Shown: positions 7,230 through 15,932, counted from the stretch's first letter. The stretch is DNA of 47,703 bases from Novipirellula herctigrandis (GCA_007859835.1 SJPJ01000001.1:1822240-1869942); one strand, 5' to 3'. Numbers and translations: made by a program. Notes: a model not told the origin generated them from the sequence alone.

Positions 7230-9494
7230 ATGAAAAAAAAGACTCAAGATCCTTCGAAGCGTGCCCCGCGGGTTCGTCGTGCATTGGAGCTTGAAAACTT
7301 CGAGATTGAACGCTGTGAAGATCGCTTTGCGCTGTCAGCTTCGCTGCCTGGCGATTTACTGCTGCATGCATTGAGTGTCGATTCGCCATACGATTCGATC
7401 GATCCATCCTCGGACCTTTCACAGCCGGCTGAATCGTTACAACCGGCCTCCACGGATCCCAGCCCAAACCTGTTCGACCAAGCCGCCACCGTGCGTGAGC
7501 TGGCCTCACAAGTCGGCTCCCATCCACTCGATGGCAGTGGCCAAACGATCGCCGTAATTGATAGCGGAGTGGCATGGGACCATGTTGCTTTGGGTGGCGG
7601 TTTTGGGCCTGGCTATCGCGTGGTCGGTGGATGGGATTTTGCCGAAAACGATGCAATTCCGTACGACGACGGCCCCGCCGGATTTCATGGAACCCATGTC
7701 GCAGGAATCGTGGCCGGAAAATCGGACGCCTTCACGGGTGTTGCCCCGAATGCGGATATCGTTGCCCTCCGCGTATTTGACGATTCCGGGATGGGCGAAT
7801 TGCCTTGGATCGAAGCTTCTTTGCGTTGGGTTCACGAACACCAAAACGACTTTGCTTCCCCCATCACGACTGTCAACCTTTCGGTGGGCGCAGCATTAAA
7901 CGCTGACAACTTGGCCGAAGCCCAAAACATCCTCGAAGACGAGCTAGCACTCCTTCGCGAAGACAACATTCTCGTTTTTGCCGCAGCAGGTAACTTCTTT
8001 GGAAACACTGTCACTGACGAATCGTTGATGTATCCGGCATCGAGCGAATCGGTCGTCGCGGTCGGTTCGATCACCAATTCCGGTTCGCTCAGTCCTTTCT
8101 CGCAGCGTGCCGACGGAATATTGGCTGCTGACGGTGAATCGATTCGCAGTTCCGTCCCCGACCATGTCTACGGCTGGGACGGCCACGTGGATGACTTTGC
8201 ATCGTTGGACGGAACCAGTATGGCGACACCACAAATCGCAGCCGCTTCGATGTTGGTTCGCCAATCCATGCTCGACCAAGGACTACACCCGAGTGCAGAC
8301 GACGTTTTGATTCGATTGCAAGAATCGATGCAAACCCAAGTCGACCCCGAAACCGGTGCCCATTACCATGTCGTTGATCTGCATTCGGCGATCCTTCCGC
8401 AAAGCGAGGACTGGCAAAGCGGCAGTGAGCCGGATGTTGATGCTGACAATAGCACGCCAGTTCTCTCCGAGCCGACGCCAGTTCTCTCCGAGCCGACGCT
8501 GACCCAATTTATCGGTGACAATCAAAACGAAGCGTATGTCTTGGACCTACGAGACGGCATCGAGTTGAGAAGCGGCGGGAATGTCTACCGATTTGATTCC
8601 GATGCTTCTGCTGATTCGGCGCTGATCATTGATGTTGGCGGTGGTGCCGATTCGTTGCACATTCTCGGTTCGTCCGACGCCGAACGATTGATCATGCACC
8701 CTCGATCGCTCGCCGCAGCGAAAAGCGTGTTGTCGACTAACACCTACAAGATTGAACTTCGAGGCGTCGAAGCAGTCTTGTTCGATGGTGGTGGCGGTTC
8801 GGACCGAGCAACGTTGTACGATTCCGACGACGATGACATTTTGCGAAGTCAACCGAACATGGCGACACTATCGGGCGTCGGGTTCCAATTCCAAGTAAAC
8901 CAAATTCCACGGATTTACGTCCACGCCACGGCGGGGGGTAGTGACCAAGCCTTCCTAAGTGATTCGGATGGCGACGACACATTGGCAGTCCAGCCTCAAT
9001 TCACCAGCCTCCGAGGCAACGACACCTTCCAGGCGGCGTACGGTTTTGAGAAAGTTCACGCCTATTCTTCCGCTGGCGGTCATGACCGGGCGTCCATCTA
9101 CGATTCCGATGGCGATGACACAATGAATGTTTCGCCCAACCGATCGATTATCACCGGTCCATCCTATCAAGTCAGTGCTCGCGGATTCGAGTCAGTCGAA
9201 GCTTTCGCAAGCAACGGCGGCACCGACACGGCGAACATTTATACAGACGAAATTGACAGCCGATGGGACCGAGCCCCCGACCGTTTGCAATGGACCGGCG
9301 AAGATGGCGTGGTCCGAATTGCTCGGAATTTCGAACGAATGCAAGCGTTTGAGCAATACGAACCGATCGCGATCCAAACACAATCGTTGGGCGGACAGTT
9401 ACAACAAAGCATCCTTGAAGATCCTGCCGAACGACTCCGCCGCGAGCGATTGGCAAGCCAATCGGTTTTCGAGTGGCTTGGCGAACAACCATAA
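7230..9494 (+). CDS. Exported subtilisin-like (S8) serine protease with 47-residue C-terminal repeats
   Basis: A 754-residue protein. The N-terminus is strongly basic and carries LELENFEIERCEDRFALSAS, a variant of the planctomycete LExRxLLA export-associated motif instead of a classical signal peptide. The S8 catalytic domain spans about 85-350. Asp111 (AVIDSG), His153 (GFHGTHVAG) and Ser330 (DGTSMATP) form the triad, with Asn255 (AAAGN) as the oxyanion residue. All are intact, so activity is expected. A linker with a duplicated TPVLSEP follows. From about residue 473 come five repeats, three of exactly 47 residues (524, 571, 618), each opening with a DSDGDD-type acidic turn that suggests calcium binding in a beta-rich stalk. 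It is divergent from the methyltransferase-like gene. Confidence 0.9.
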   Translation: MKKKTQDPSKRAPRVRRALELENFEIERCEDRFALSASLPGDLLLHALSVDSPYDSIDPSSDLSQPAESLQPASTDPSPNLFDQAATVRELASQVGSHPLDGSGQTIAVIDSGVAWDHVALGGGFGPGYRVVGGWDFAENDAIPYDDGPAGFHGTHVAGIVAGKSDAFTGVAPNADIVALRVFDDSGMGELPWIEASLRWVHEHQNDFASPITTVNLSVGAALNADNLAEAQNILEDELALLREDNILVFAAAGNFFGNTVTDESLMYPASSESVVAVGSITNSGSLSPFSQRADGILAADGESIRSSVPDHVYGWDGHVDDFASLDGTSMATPQIAAASMLVRQSMLDQGLHPSADDVLIRLQESMQTQVDPETGAHYHVVDLHSAILPQSEDWQSGSEPDVDADNSTPVLSEPTPVLSEPTLTQFIGDNQNEAYVLDLRDGIELRSGGNVYRFDSDASADSALIIDVGGGADSLHILGSSDAERLIMHPRSLAAAKSVLSTNTYKIELRGVEAVLFDGGGGSDRATLYDSDDDDILRSQPNMATLSGVGFQFQVNQIPRIYVHATAGGSDQAFLSDSDGDDTLAVQPQFTSLRGNDTFQAAYGFEKVHAYSSAGGHDRASIYDSDGDDTMNVSPNRSIITGPSYQVSARGFESVEAFASNGGTDTANIYTDEIDSRWDRAPDRLQWTGEDGVVRIARNFERMQAFEQYEPIAIQTQSLGGQLQQSILEDPAERLRRERLASQSVFEWLGEQP
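8454..8495. repeat. 21-bp tandem duplication, in frame
   Basis: Two perfect copies of a 21-bp unit encode the duplicated TPVLSEP linker between the protease domain and the repeat region. The exact identity at DNA level suggests a recent duplication. Confidence 0.9.
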
Positions 9495-9650
9495 AGCGGG
9501 TTAACGCGGTTCAGCACACCTAGCGAAAAACTCTGTATGCATCTTTCGGCGTGAAGCTCTAAGCTAGTTTTTGTCCATCGCCTTTCCCCCACTCCCCAAA
9601 TCGGCAAAAATCCGTAATGCTACCGTCACTCCACAGCACAGGTATGGTTA

Positions 9651-9683
9651 ATTGAGTCCGCCGTTTGCGGTTTGACTCTCAAT
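9651..9683 (+). promoter_or_regulatory. Bulged hairpin upstream of the polyprenyl synthetase
   Basis: ATTGAG pairs with CTCAAT, enclosing CCGC-CGTTT-GCGG. This gives a 33-nt interrupted stem-loop in the 243-bp spacer between the protease and the synthetase. It may be the protease terminator, though no T-tract follows, or a leader structure. The rest of the spacer shows nothing recognisable. Confidence 0.25.
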
Positions 9684-9737
9684 GCTCATCAACTCAGGGC
9701 AGTCATTTCCTTGCTCTCGTAAATCGGTTTCGCCGAA

Positions 9738-10823
9738 ATGGACTCGACCTCAACCCTTCGCAGCGTTCCTTTGTCGCACTCATTTACTCGTGAAAACGCT
9801 GACGATTCTCCTCTTACGGCTACTTCGGCCGCTGAGTTAGATGAGTCGTCAAAACAGCAAATCGCTGCCATGTACGGCACCATTGCCGAAGAAATGCGGC
9901 TGATCGAACAACGATTTCATCTTGAGCTTCAAACGCCGTACGAATCGCTCGTCCCCGTCCTGCGGCATGGCACCCAAATGGGTGGCAAGCGACTTCGGCC
10001 GGCAATGCTGCTCCTCTCCGCAGCGTCGTGCGGAAAAGTCACCGATGAGCACGTGATCTTGGGGACTGTCATCGAAATGGTACACACGGCGACGTTAATC
10101 CATGACGACGTTTTGGACGAAGCCGACACGCGGCGGCATGTCGCCACCGTCAATGCGAAGTGGAACAATCACACCAGTCTGTTGTTGGGGGATTATCTTT
10201 TCGCCCAAGCGTTTCGGCTAGCGGCGACACTCGGGTCGATCGAAGCGTGCCAGTGGCTCGGGGAAGCGTCGCGGCTGATTTGCGAAGGCGAAATGCGACA
10301 AGTGCTGACCCGTGATGTCATCGAATTGGACGAAACCACGTACTTGGAAATGATCCAAGGAAAGACGGCCGAGTTGTGCCGAGTCGGTTGCCTGCTAGGC
10401 GCCAAGTTCGCCAGTGGCACGAATGCCGCAGTCCAAGCACTCTCGGATTACGGCAATGCGATCGGAATCGCGTTCCAGATCGCGGACGACTATCTCGATC
10501 TTTGGGGTAGCGGCGAAAGAGTCGGCAAGACACTCGGGACAGATCTTGAACAGGGCAAAATGACATTGCCCCTGATCCGCTTACTTCGAACAATCGAACA
10601 ACGTGACCGGGACCAAGTGATTCAATTGCTTAGCGGTCCGGCACACACACGCGCGGAAAAGATTTCGCCGTGGCTCGACAGAAGTGATGCAAAGGAGTAC
10701 ACCCGAGACGTCGCGGAAAGTTATCGGACTCGAGCGATCAAGGCACTCGACGTGTTACCAGACACCGAGGCCAAGCAATCGCTGATTGCGATTGCGAATT
10801 TCGCTGTCCATCGACGTTTCTAA
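9738..10823 (+). CDS. Polyprenyl (trans-isoprenyl) diphosphate synthase
   Basis: A 361-residue cytosolic enzyme that elongates allylic diphosphates with isopentenyl diphosphate, probably making the long quinone side chain. GGKRLRPAMLLL gives the substrate-binding block. The first aspartate-rich motif DDVLD is at 123-127 and the second DDYLD at 250-254, both intact. The short, alanine-type residues before the first motif are typical of medium to long chain synthases (IspB/HepT-like) rather than FPP synthase. The N-terminal 35 residues are polar and unconserved. It stands alone, followed by a convergent gene 17 bp away. Product chain length cannot be read from the sequence. Confidence 0.93.
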   Translation: MDSTSTLRSVPLSHSFTRENADDSPLTATSAAELDESSKQQIAAMYGTIAEEMRLIEQRFHLELQTPYESLVPVLRHGTQMGGKRLRPAMLLLSAASCGKVTDEHVILGTVIEMVHTATLIHDDVLDEADTRRHVATVNAKWNNHTSLLLGDYLFAQAFRLAATLGSIEACQWLGEASRLICEGEMRQVLTRDVIELDETTYLEMIQGKTAELCRVGCLLGAKFASGTNAAVQALSDYGNAIGIAFQIADDYLDLWGSGERVGKTLGTDLEQGKMTLPLIRLLRTIEQRDRDQVIQLLSGPAHTRAEKISPWLDRSDAKEYTRDVAESYRTRAIKALDVLPDTEAKQSLIAIANFAVHRRF

Positions 10824-10840
10824 GTTCACGCGTTTCGAGT

Positions 10841-11914
10841 TTAAAACGTGCGTTTTCGCACGACGACGTCGTCGAACTCGTTCATGTCGTCGAACGACCC
10901 AATCCCAACGCGGCCCTTGCTGAACGTCTTGTCGATCACCTCCATATGTGGCGTTTGCATATCATCAAAGAAAACTTTGATCGAGCCTGTTTTTGAATTG
11001 CGTTCCAACCGGACCGTGTGCCAATCGTCATTCCAGGGCGTGAGTTTTTCGTTTTCGGTGAGTGCCAATCGCGGTGCCTCTTTGACAATCATAATTTGTC
11101 CGCTGTGAGGATCGGGCTTCGCACCGAGATGAGTGTAATAGAAATGTTGGTCATCTTGGTAACAGAAAAAGACGCAGCAATCGCGATGATTGCCGGTATC
11201 AAGGGTGCTGCGAACGCGGAATGTGATGTCAAAATCGGCTAGTTCTAAATCTCGGATCAGTGCCACATGCCCGGGGCTACGAACGGGCGGTACATACTCA
11301 CTTTTCCGATCCGTAATTCCAAAGGTCGCGTTCCCGTCGTTGGTATTCAATTCCCAAGTTTTCGGATCCAAAATTTCCCATTGATCGAGCCCCGATTCGA
11401 AGTCTTCTTTAAAAACGACTTCGGCATCCTGGTCCGAAGACGCAGCTTTTGTTTCGATCGCGCCAAACAAGTGGCCTCCCTTTTCGTCATGCTGCCAAGT
11501 GCCCGCATAACGACCATTAAACACCAAGACGCGGGCACTGAAGGTCCCCATGCCGGGAATCGTCAGAGCATCAAGCGTAATGACAGGCGTTCGGTCCGCC
11601 CAAACGATTCGCAAATCGATCGGCACTTCGGTATCAACGTCGCCATACTTGATCCGTGTGGTCAAACGGTACATGTCGGCGGCCGTGAGTTTCTCACATT
11701 TGCTAATCGTGTACTCTTCGGTCTTCGGAGTCGTGTCGTCGCTGCCGTCCTTTGTGAATTTGCCGATAAATTTCGCTCCCGTCAAATAATTTGCGATACG
11801 AGTTTCGCGAACTTTTGCGGCTTGGCTTGACGCATCCTCTTCGCCGTGAACAGTGAGATTACAAAAACAAACGGCAAGTCCAAACACGAACAGGGAACAG
11901 AAGCGAACGAGCAT
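10841..11914 (-). CDS. Secreted DUF1080 (3-keto-disaccharide hydrolase-like) protein
   Basis: A predicted 357-residue exported protein starting at the ATG at 11914, where a signal peptide (LVRFCSLFVFGLAVCFCNLTVHG) begins. The frame extends to 11959 but the extra residues look non-coding. The N-terminal half (about 25-145) is a beta-rich domain of unknown role. The C-terminal half (about 150-357) is the concanavalin-like DUF1080 fold, with VVFKEDFESGLDQWEI at its start and RVGIGSFDDMNEFDDVVV at its end. DUF1080 is common in planctomycetes and Bacteroidetes; some members hydrolyse 3-keto-disaccharides, others may only bind sugar. The last codons form a hairpin that may terminate transcription. 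Confidence 0.85.
   Translation of the reverse strand: MLVRFCSLFVFGLAVCFCNLTVHGEEDASSQAAKVRETRIANYLTGAKFIGKFTKDGSDDTTPKTEEYTISKCEKLTAADMYRLTTRIKYGDVDTEVPIDLRIVWADRTPVITLDALTIPGMGTFSARVLVFNGRYAGTWQHDEKGGHLFGAIETKAASSDQDAEVVFKEDFESGLDQWEILDPKTWELNTNDGNATFGITDRKSEYVPPVRSPGHVALIRDLELADFDITFRVRSTLDTGNHRDCCVFFCYQDDQHFYYTHLGAKPDPHSGQIMIVKEAPRLALTENEKLTPWNDDWHTVRLERNSKTGSIKVFFDDMQTPHMEVIDKTFSKGRVGIGSFDDMNEFDDVVVRKRTF
10847..10862 (-). terminator. Hairpin at the 3' end of the DUF1080 gene
   Basis: On the minus strand CGTGCG-AAAA-CGCACG is followed by TTTTAA, a short intrinsic-terminator shape made from the last sense codons and stop of the gene. The convergent synthetase stops only 17 bp away. The 6-bp stem is short. 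Confidence 0.4.
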
Positions 11915-12049
11915 GTGATAGGCCTTTTCGAAAGGGAAATAATCAGGAGGGAGACACATTATGGCTGAAGCGTCACATTTTAGCCATCGTCGTTGCTAGA
12001 TGCTGCGGAATGTACCTACCATTGTCGCCTTCACTCGGTCCCAAGACGA

Positions 12050-13129
12050 CTATCGACCTACCGCTTCGCGATACACGTCGATTACCCCGGGTTGAAGCCG
12101 ATCACCAGGCGGTAATGGGAAACGGCCTAGGGCTTTCCCTTGGTAATTGATGTCTTCAATTTTGTTAGGGCTTTTGCCAGTTCGGTCGATCGCAATCGAT
12201 TGAATCCGCCATAAATCCACGACAATCTCGTACCGTACGGTTGGCGGCACCGCGAGAGTCACTTCACGCGTCTTGACTTCCCCTGATAGGGATAGCGATT
12301 CATAAGTATCGATTCGCTCGTCCGCTGATTGGCGGGCGAAAATTTCTTTTGCGATTTCGCCGGGCCGAATTCTTACTTGGTGTGTTCGCGATCCGTCTTT
12401 CAAATCGACAATGGTCACGCGCAACTCATCGCGTCCACTGTTTTGCAGCCCAATCTCCACCGGCGCCAGCTCGGGGCCTGGAGCGATCCGCGTATCGATC
12501 AAGACCGATTGCGGCGTTTGAGTGGGAACAGAAAAACCGATTCCAGGTTGCGGTAAAAATGGCGAACCATAGGGGCCACCAAACGTGGTCACCGAGAACT
12601 CGTGCCAATGAAAACCTGGCGTATAGATAGGCACGAATCCACCCGACCTAAATCTTCCACCATGATGCCATGCGTCTTGTCCGCGATATCCATTTCGATG
12701 ATGGCCATGCCCGAATCCCGGAACGGGCCTGGGCGGATGAAGCATCGGGCGTGCAACCATCACCGAGCGACGATAGTGCGGATGAAAATCATCAAGGTCA
12801 GCCATCATCATGTGGCCCGCCCCCGAACGCGGAAACCGCAACACTCGGTTTAGCGTTGGGTGAAAATAGCCTGCGAAGCGACCACTCAAAGAATCGTATT
12901 GAGAATCACGGAAGTACAAATATTGTTGTCCCGATTGCATCTGGATCCGCATCGAGCCCGAAGCCGCTTCGATCTGAGCGGCGATGCTGCCGTCAGGATT
13001 GACCGCTTCAAAAAACTGTGCATCAGCAGGTTGGGTTAGAAACGCGGCCAGCAAAAAGGGAATGGCGTAAAAGAAAACCATGCCCAGACGCCAAGCGTTA
13101 CTGAAACAATTTGGCAAAGGAAAACGCAT
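12050..13129 (-). CDS. Secreted protein of unknown function with His/Gly-rich middle
   Basis: I place the start at the ATG at 13129 (359 residues), because a signal peptide follows (MVFFYAIPFLLAAFLTQPADAQ). The frame is open to an ATG at 13189. After cleavage the protein starts QFFEAVNPDGSIAAQIEA. The middle is rich in His, Gly and Pro (about residues 120-190), possibly metal-binding or just flexible. The C-terminal half (about 200-359) is beta-strand rich and looks like an extracellular domain. I do not recognise the family. A TATAAT on the minus strand at 13253-13258 may be its -10 box. It is upstream-adjacent to the SET-domain gene on the same strand. Confidence 0.75.
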   Translation of the reverse strand: MRFPLPNCFSNAWRLGMVFFYAIPFLLAAFLTQPADAQFFEAVNPDGSIAAQIEAASGSMRIQMQSGQQYLYFRDSQYDSLSGRFAGYFHPTLNRVLRFPRSGAGHMMMADLDDFHPHYRRSVMVARPMLHPPRPVPGFGHGHHRNGYRGQDAWHHGGRFRSGGFVPIYTPGFHWHEFSVTTFGGPYGSPFLPQPGIGFSVPTQTPQSVLIDTRIAPGPELAPVEIGLQNSGRDELRVTIVDLKDGSRTHQVRIRPGEIAKEIFARQSADERIDTYESLSLSGEVKTREVTLAVPPTVRYEIVVDLWRIQSIAIDRTGKSPNKIEDINYQGKALGRFPLPPGDRLQPGVIDVYREAVGR

Positions 13130-13252
13130 CGCAGATCTCCGAGTGTTGTTACCGTCGCCCAAGGACCACATCCGATTAGCCAGCATCAAGCGAAAGTGCC
13201 ATCCATGGTTGAGGATTCGGCCTTTGGCGTGTTAGCGAACTCGCCTGCTAAA

Positions 13253-13258
13253 ATTATA
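13253..13258 (-). promoter_or_regulatory. Possible -10 box (TATAAT) for the 12050-13129 gene
   Basis: TATAAT is read on the minus strand between the SET-domain gene and the secreted protein. A TTGACA lies only 8 bp upstream, too close to be its -35, so the match may be chance. Confidence 0.2.
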
Positions 13259-13268
13259 GCGATTCCTG

Positions 13269-13793
13269 TCAAGATGCTTTGCGTTTGCCCTTACGTCGCG
13301 CGATTTTCTTCATCTTTTCCACTTCATCTTGAGCGACGACCCAACCGCGACAGTTTGGTGAACCGCATTCGCACCGAGGGATCCATTTCAGCGCTGGCCA
13401 ACAATAGTCGAAAGTGATTTGCGACCCTTCTTCGATATTGCAAATCGCAACCAAGCCCATCGTCAACTTGGACAATTGAACCAATTCCGAGTTTGGGTTG
13501 CAGGAATGATTCAAAAAGGAAGCCGGAATCGCAGGTTCAAGGTACCAATCGTCATCGAGTTCCATAACGTAAGTCGACCCCTCGTAGGAGGCTTTGGCCA
13601 AGACTTGGCCCCTAATTTCCATCACCAATTCGCCGGGTGTAAATTGTCGGACCGCGTAGATGCCCAAACTATCGGCCCCCGTCGATTTCACAGCAACATC
13701 CCCATCGTGATAGGAGCGATAGCCGAGTTTCTCATCCACTCTATTTTGTAGTTTTTTGCGTCGTCGTTTACCAAGAGGCTTTATCTGTGACAT
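13269..13793 (-). CDS. SET-domain protein (putative lysine methyltransferase)
   Basis: A 174-residue protein if it starts at the ATG at 13793; the frame is open to 13853. It is a minimal SET domain. DSLGIYAVRQFTPGELVMEI is the N-terminal strand block, ASFLNHSCNPNSEL (NHSCNPN at about 95-101) is the SAM-binding and knot motif, and ITFDY at about 126-130 supplies the catalytic tyrosine. A cysteine-rich post-SET CECGSPNC (about 141-148) probably binds zinc together with NHSC. The C-terminal tail is very basic (KKIARRKGKRK). SET proteins are mainly eukaryotic but occur in planctomycetes, chlamydiae and others. Here it would methylate a protein lysine, target unknown. All key residues are present. 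Confidence 0.88.
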   Translation of the reverse strand: MSQIKPLGKRRRKKLQNRVDEKLGYRSYHDGDVAVKSTGADSLGIYAVRQFTPGELVMEIRGQVLAKASYEGSTYVMELDDDWYLEPAIPASFLNHSCNPNSELVQLSKLTMGLVAICNIEEGSQITFDYCWPALKWIPRCECGSPNCRGWVVAQDEVEKMKKIARRKGKRKAS

Positions 13794-13915
13794 GTCGTCG
13801 TTTCTGAATGGTTGTTGTTGATCGCCCACGATGATTGCGTGAAGCGAGGACAAATGAACTGTTTTTAATGGCGAAAGTCAAGGATCAGAAGGCAGCGGTT
13901 CTGAACTCTCCCACA

Positions 13916-14185
13916 TCATGAATTCGAGAGCGAGCCATCGCTACCTTTTTCCCTGACGGGTTTGCACAAAAGCGATTTATCTTCTGCGGTTCGACCACAT
14001 TTTTTGCAAACATACTTTGCATTGTGTGCTTGAACGATCAGCAAAGCGATCGACCGTTGAATCTCGCTACGATCCCAATGGCAAATTTCTTTTCGCTTTT
14101 TGTCTTTCATTCGGATTCTGCTGATGCCTCGCGTTATTCGCATTGATCGGCCGTCCCGGTAACTTTCGGCCAGTTTGTCGATCAT
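13916..14185 (-). CDS. Small CxxC-containing protein
   Basis: An 89-residue frame; the conserved-looking core is the last 64 residues, from the internal ATG at about 14110 (MKDKKRKEICHWDRSEIQRS). It contains KYVCKKCGRTAEDKSLLCKP, a CxxC pair plus a third cysteine, which suggests a small zinc ribbon or zinc-stabilised hairpin. The N-terminal extension is basic and may not be translated. I recall similar short CKKCG proteins as common uncharacterised planctomycete proteins, but cannot verify this here. It is on the same strand as the SET-domain gene, 120 bp upstream of it, and divergent from the GAF gene. Confidence 0.65.
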   Translation of the reverse strand: MIDKLAESYRDGRSMRITRGISRIRMKDKKRKEICHWDRSEIQRSIALLIVQAHNAKYVCKKCGRTAEDKSLLCKPVREKGSDGSLSNS

Positions 14186-14356
14186 TCACGTTAGCGAAAC
14201 CGCACCGCCGCGTCGATGACCTTAACACGCACCAACGGATAACTGCGCCGAACACTCCACCCTCCCACCAAGGTTGACTGTTCACGAATTGCTCTGGCAT
14301 GGATCGCCAGTGACCCCCTTCCCTTGCGATCCCTTTAACCTGAGCACCTGATCAGC

Positions 14357-15871
14357 GTGACGAAAACCATCCCTAGTTATCTGCGTCTCCATAATGGACC
14401 AGTCTCGGTCGCTGCATCGACCAAACGCGAAAAAGACAACCAAGCGATTGAATCGTTTTGGCAAATTTTTGGCGATGCCACTGGTTGGCGCATCGATAAA
14501 CCACGCCGCCAAATTGATTCCCAAATCAATCTGCTGCCTGCAGTCAACAGCGACCGCGTTTCCGATCCAAGCGACGACTCGCCATCGATCACAAAGCCGA
14601 ACGCACAACGGCTCGCAGAATCGGCAACCGCACTCGCCGAACAACTAATCCGATCGCGAGAAATGCTACGCCGGCAAGAAATGGAATTGGCCGCGCGTGC
14701 ATCGATCCTGTCCGGCGCCGAGGCACAAACCAAACTGGCCGACCGAATCGAGCACATATTGGTCAATGCGGCGGAAAGCTGTGGTTGTGAATCGGCTGCG
14801 ATCTATCTGCTTGACGATAACACCGAACTGCTCAAAGCCCGCGCCGTCTACGGCTTGCCAATCAGCCGGCTGGAAGATCCGCCCCGCGAATTACAGGGCA
14901 GTCGTGGTGATCTTGAAGCACTCGTTCGGACGGTCGTGACAGCCGACCATTTTACCGCCGGTGGTATCGATACTTGGAACAGCCCCGAACCATTCCGGGG
15001 TGGAATCTGCGCAGCGATCTTGGAGGACTCGATCCCAATCGGAACACTATGGTTATTCACCGATGAGGCAGTGACGTTCGGAAAAACCCACGCCGCAGCA
15101 GCTCGCTTGGCAGCATCGGCGATTGCTTCGGAATTGTCCCGCGCTGTTTCGAAGCCCCAAACCACACAGCAAGCAGCCACGGTCGGTTCACTTCACGACT
15201 TGACCGAATGGCAACACCTCAGTTTGCCTATTGGTAACGAGATCGCTCCCGGGTTCCAAGCGGACGGGATGCTCGAATCACCCCGCTCACACGCCACTGG
15301 ATGGCACACATGGGACATCCTTCCCGACGGAACATTGATGATGGCGATGGCGGAATCGGTCGACGCGTCGATACGAGGATCGATCGGCTCGGTGGTCGCC
15401 CGAAGTGCACTGACCGCGCATTGTGGCTATCGCCATTCGCCGCAGCAAATGCTCCAACGAATCTGCGACACACTTTGGCAAACCAATTCAGGAGACCAAT
15501 TAACGTCGCTATTGTATTTTCACATCGACCCTGAAACGGGCGAAGGAACGTTCGCCTCGGCGGGGACGATCACGGCAATGATTAGTAGCCGTTATGGATA
15601 CCGTCCCTTGGTGGACGGTCATACCGAACCGCTAGGCAGCCACATCGACGCCCGGCCGCTCACCGGATCGTTCTCGCTGCTCAACGCCGAGACACTGTTG
15701 TGTTTCAGCGGAGGAATGCTGGCTGACGGAGCGACGCAATCAAGCCTTGGTGATCGATTGCGAGCCTGCATGGCAGAATCGAATTGCAACCCCCTAGCGG
15801 CGATCCGACGCGATTTGGCGGGCAAACCGCTGAACCATGAGCGTGGCGCCATGACCCTACTTCGCCTGTAG
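14357..15871 (+). CDS. GAF domain protein with degenerate SpoIIE/PP2C-like phosphatase domain
   Basis: A 504-residue cytosolic protein starting at GTG 14357. Residues 1-90 are polar. A helical segment (AESATALAEQLIRSREMLRR) may form a coiled coil. A GAF sensor domain covers about 125-260 (LADRIEHILVNAAESCGCESAAIYLLD). The C-terminal part (about 285-504) aligns by pattern with SpoIIE/RsbU-type PPM phosphatases: DGTLMMAMAES near 324, then a helix, and DPETGEGTFASAG (family D..TG.l.yaNAG). The metal-binding GD is AE here, and the late DG site reads LLCFSGGML, with Asp replaced by Gly. It may therefore be a signalling pseudophosphatase in a partner-switching pathway, although no anti-sigma partner lies nearby. 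Confidence 0.75.
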   Translation: MTKTIPSYLRLHNGPVSVAASTKREKDNQAIESFWQIFGDATGWRIDKPRRQIDSQINLLPAVNSDRVSDPSDDSPSITKPNAQRLAESATALAEQLIRSREMLRRQEMELAARASILSGAEAQTKLADRIEHILVNAAESCGCESAAIYLLDDNTELLKARAVYGLPISRLEDPPRELQGSRGDLEALVRTVVTADHFTAGGIDTWNSPEPFRGGICAAILEDSIPIGTLWLFTDEAVTFGKTHAAAARLAASAIASELSRAVSKPQTTQQAATVGSLHDLTEWQHLSLPIGNEIAPGFQADGMLESPRSHATGWHTWDILPDGTLMMAMAESVDASIRGSIGSVVARSALTAHCGYRHSPQQMLQRICDTLWQTNSGDQLTSLLYFHIDPETGEGTFASAGTITAMISSRYGYRPLVDGHTEPLGSHIDARPLTGSFSLLNAETLLCFSGGMLADGATQSSLGDRLRACMAESNCNPLAAIRRDLAGKPLNHERGAMTLLRL

Positions 15872-15886
15872 AGAAAGGTTAGGCCG

Positions 15887-15900
15887 AGCGAAAGTTCGCT
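15887..15900 (+). terminator. Short hairpin after the GAF/SpoIIE-like gene
   Basis: AGCGAA-AG-TTCGCT lies 16 bp after the stop. It has no T-tract, so it is a weak terminator candidate. A 13-bp tandem duplication (15907-15932) follows. Confidence 0.25.
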
Positions 15901-15906
15901 GTTAGC

Positions 15907-15932
15907 ACGAGCGATACCAACGAGCGATACCG
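15907..15932. repeat. 13-bp tandem duplication, non-coding
   Basis: ACGAGCGATACCA is repeated once with one mismatch, in the convergent spacer between the GAF gene and the TraB-like gene. Confidence 0.8.

Noticed and set aside
11267-11830. 187-residue open frame on the plus strand
   Set aside because: Antisense to the DUF1080 protein, no domain features.
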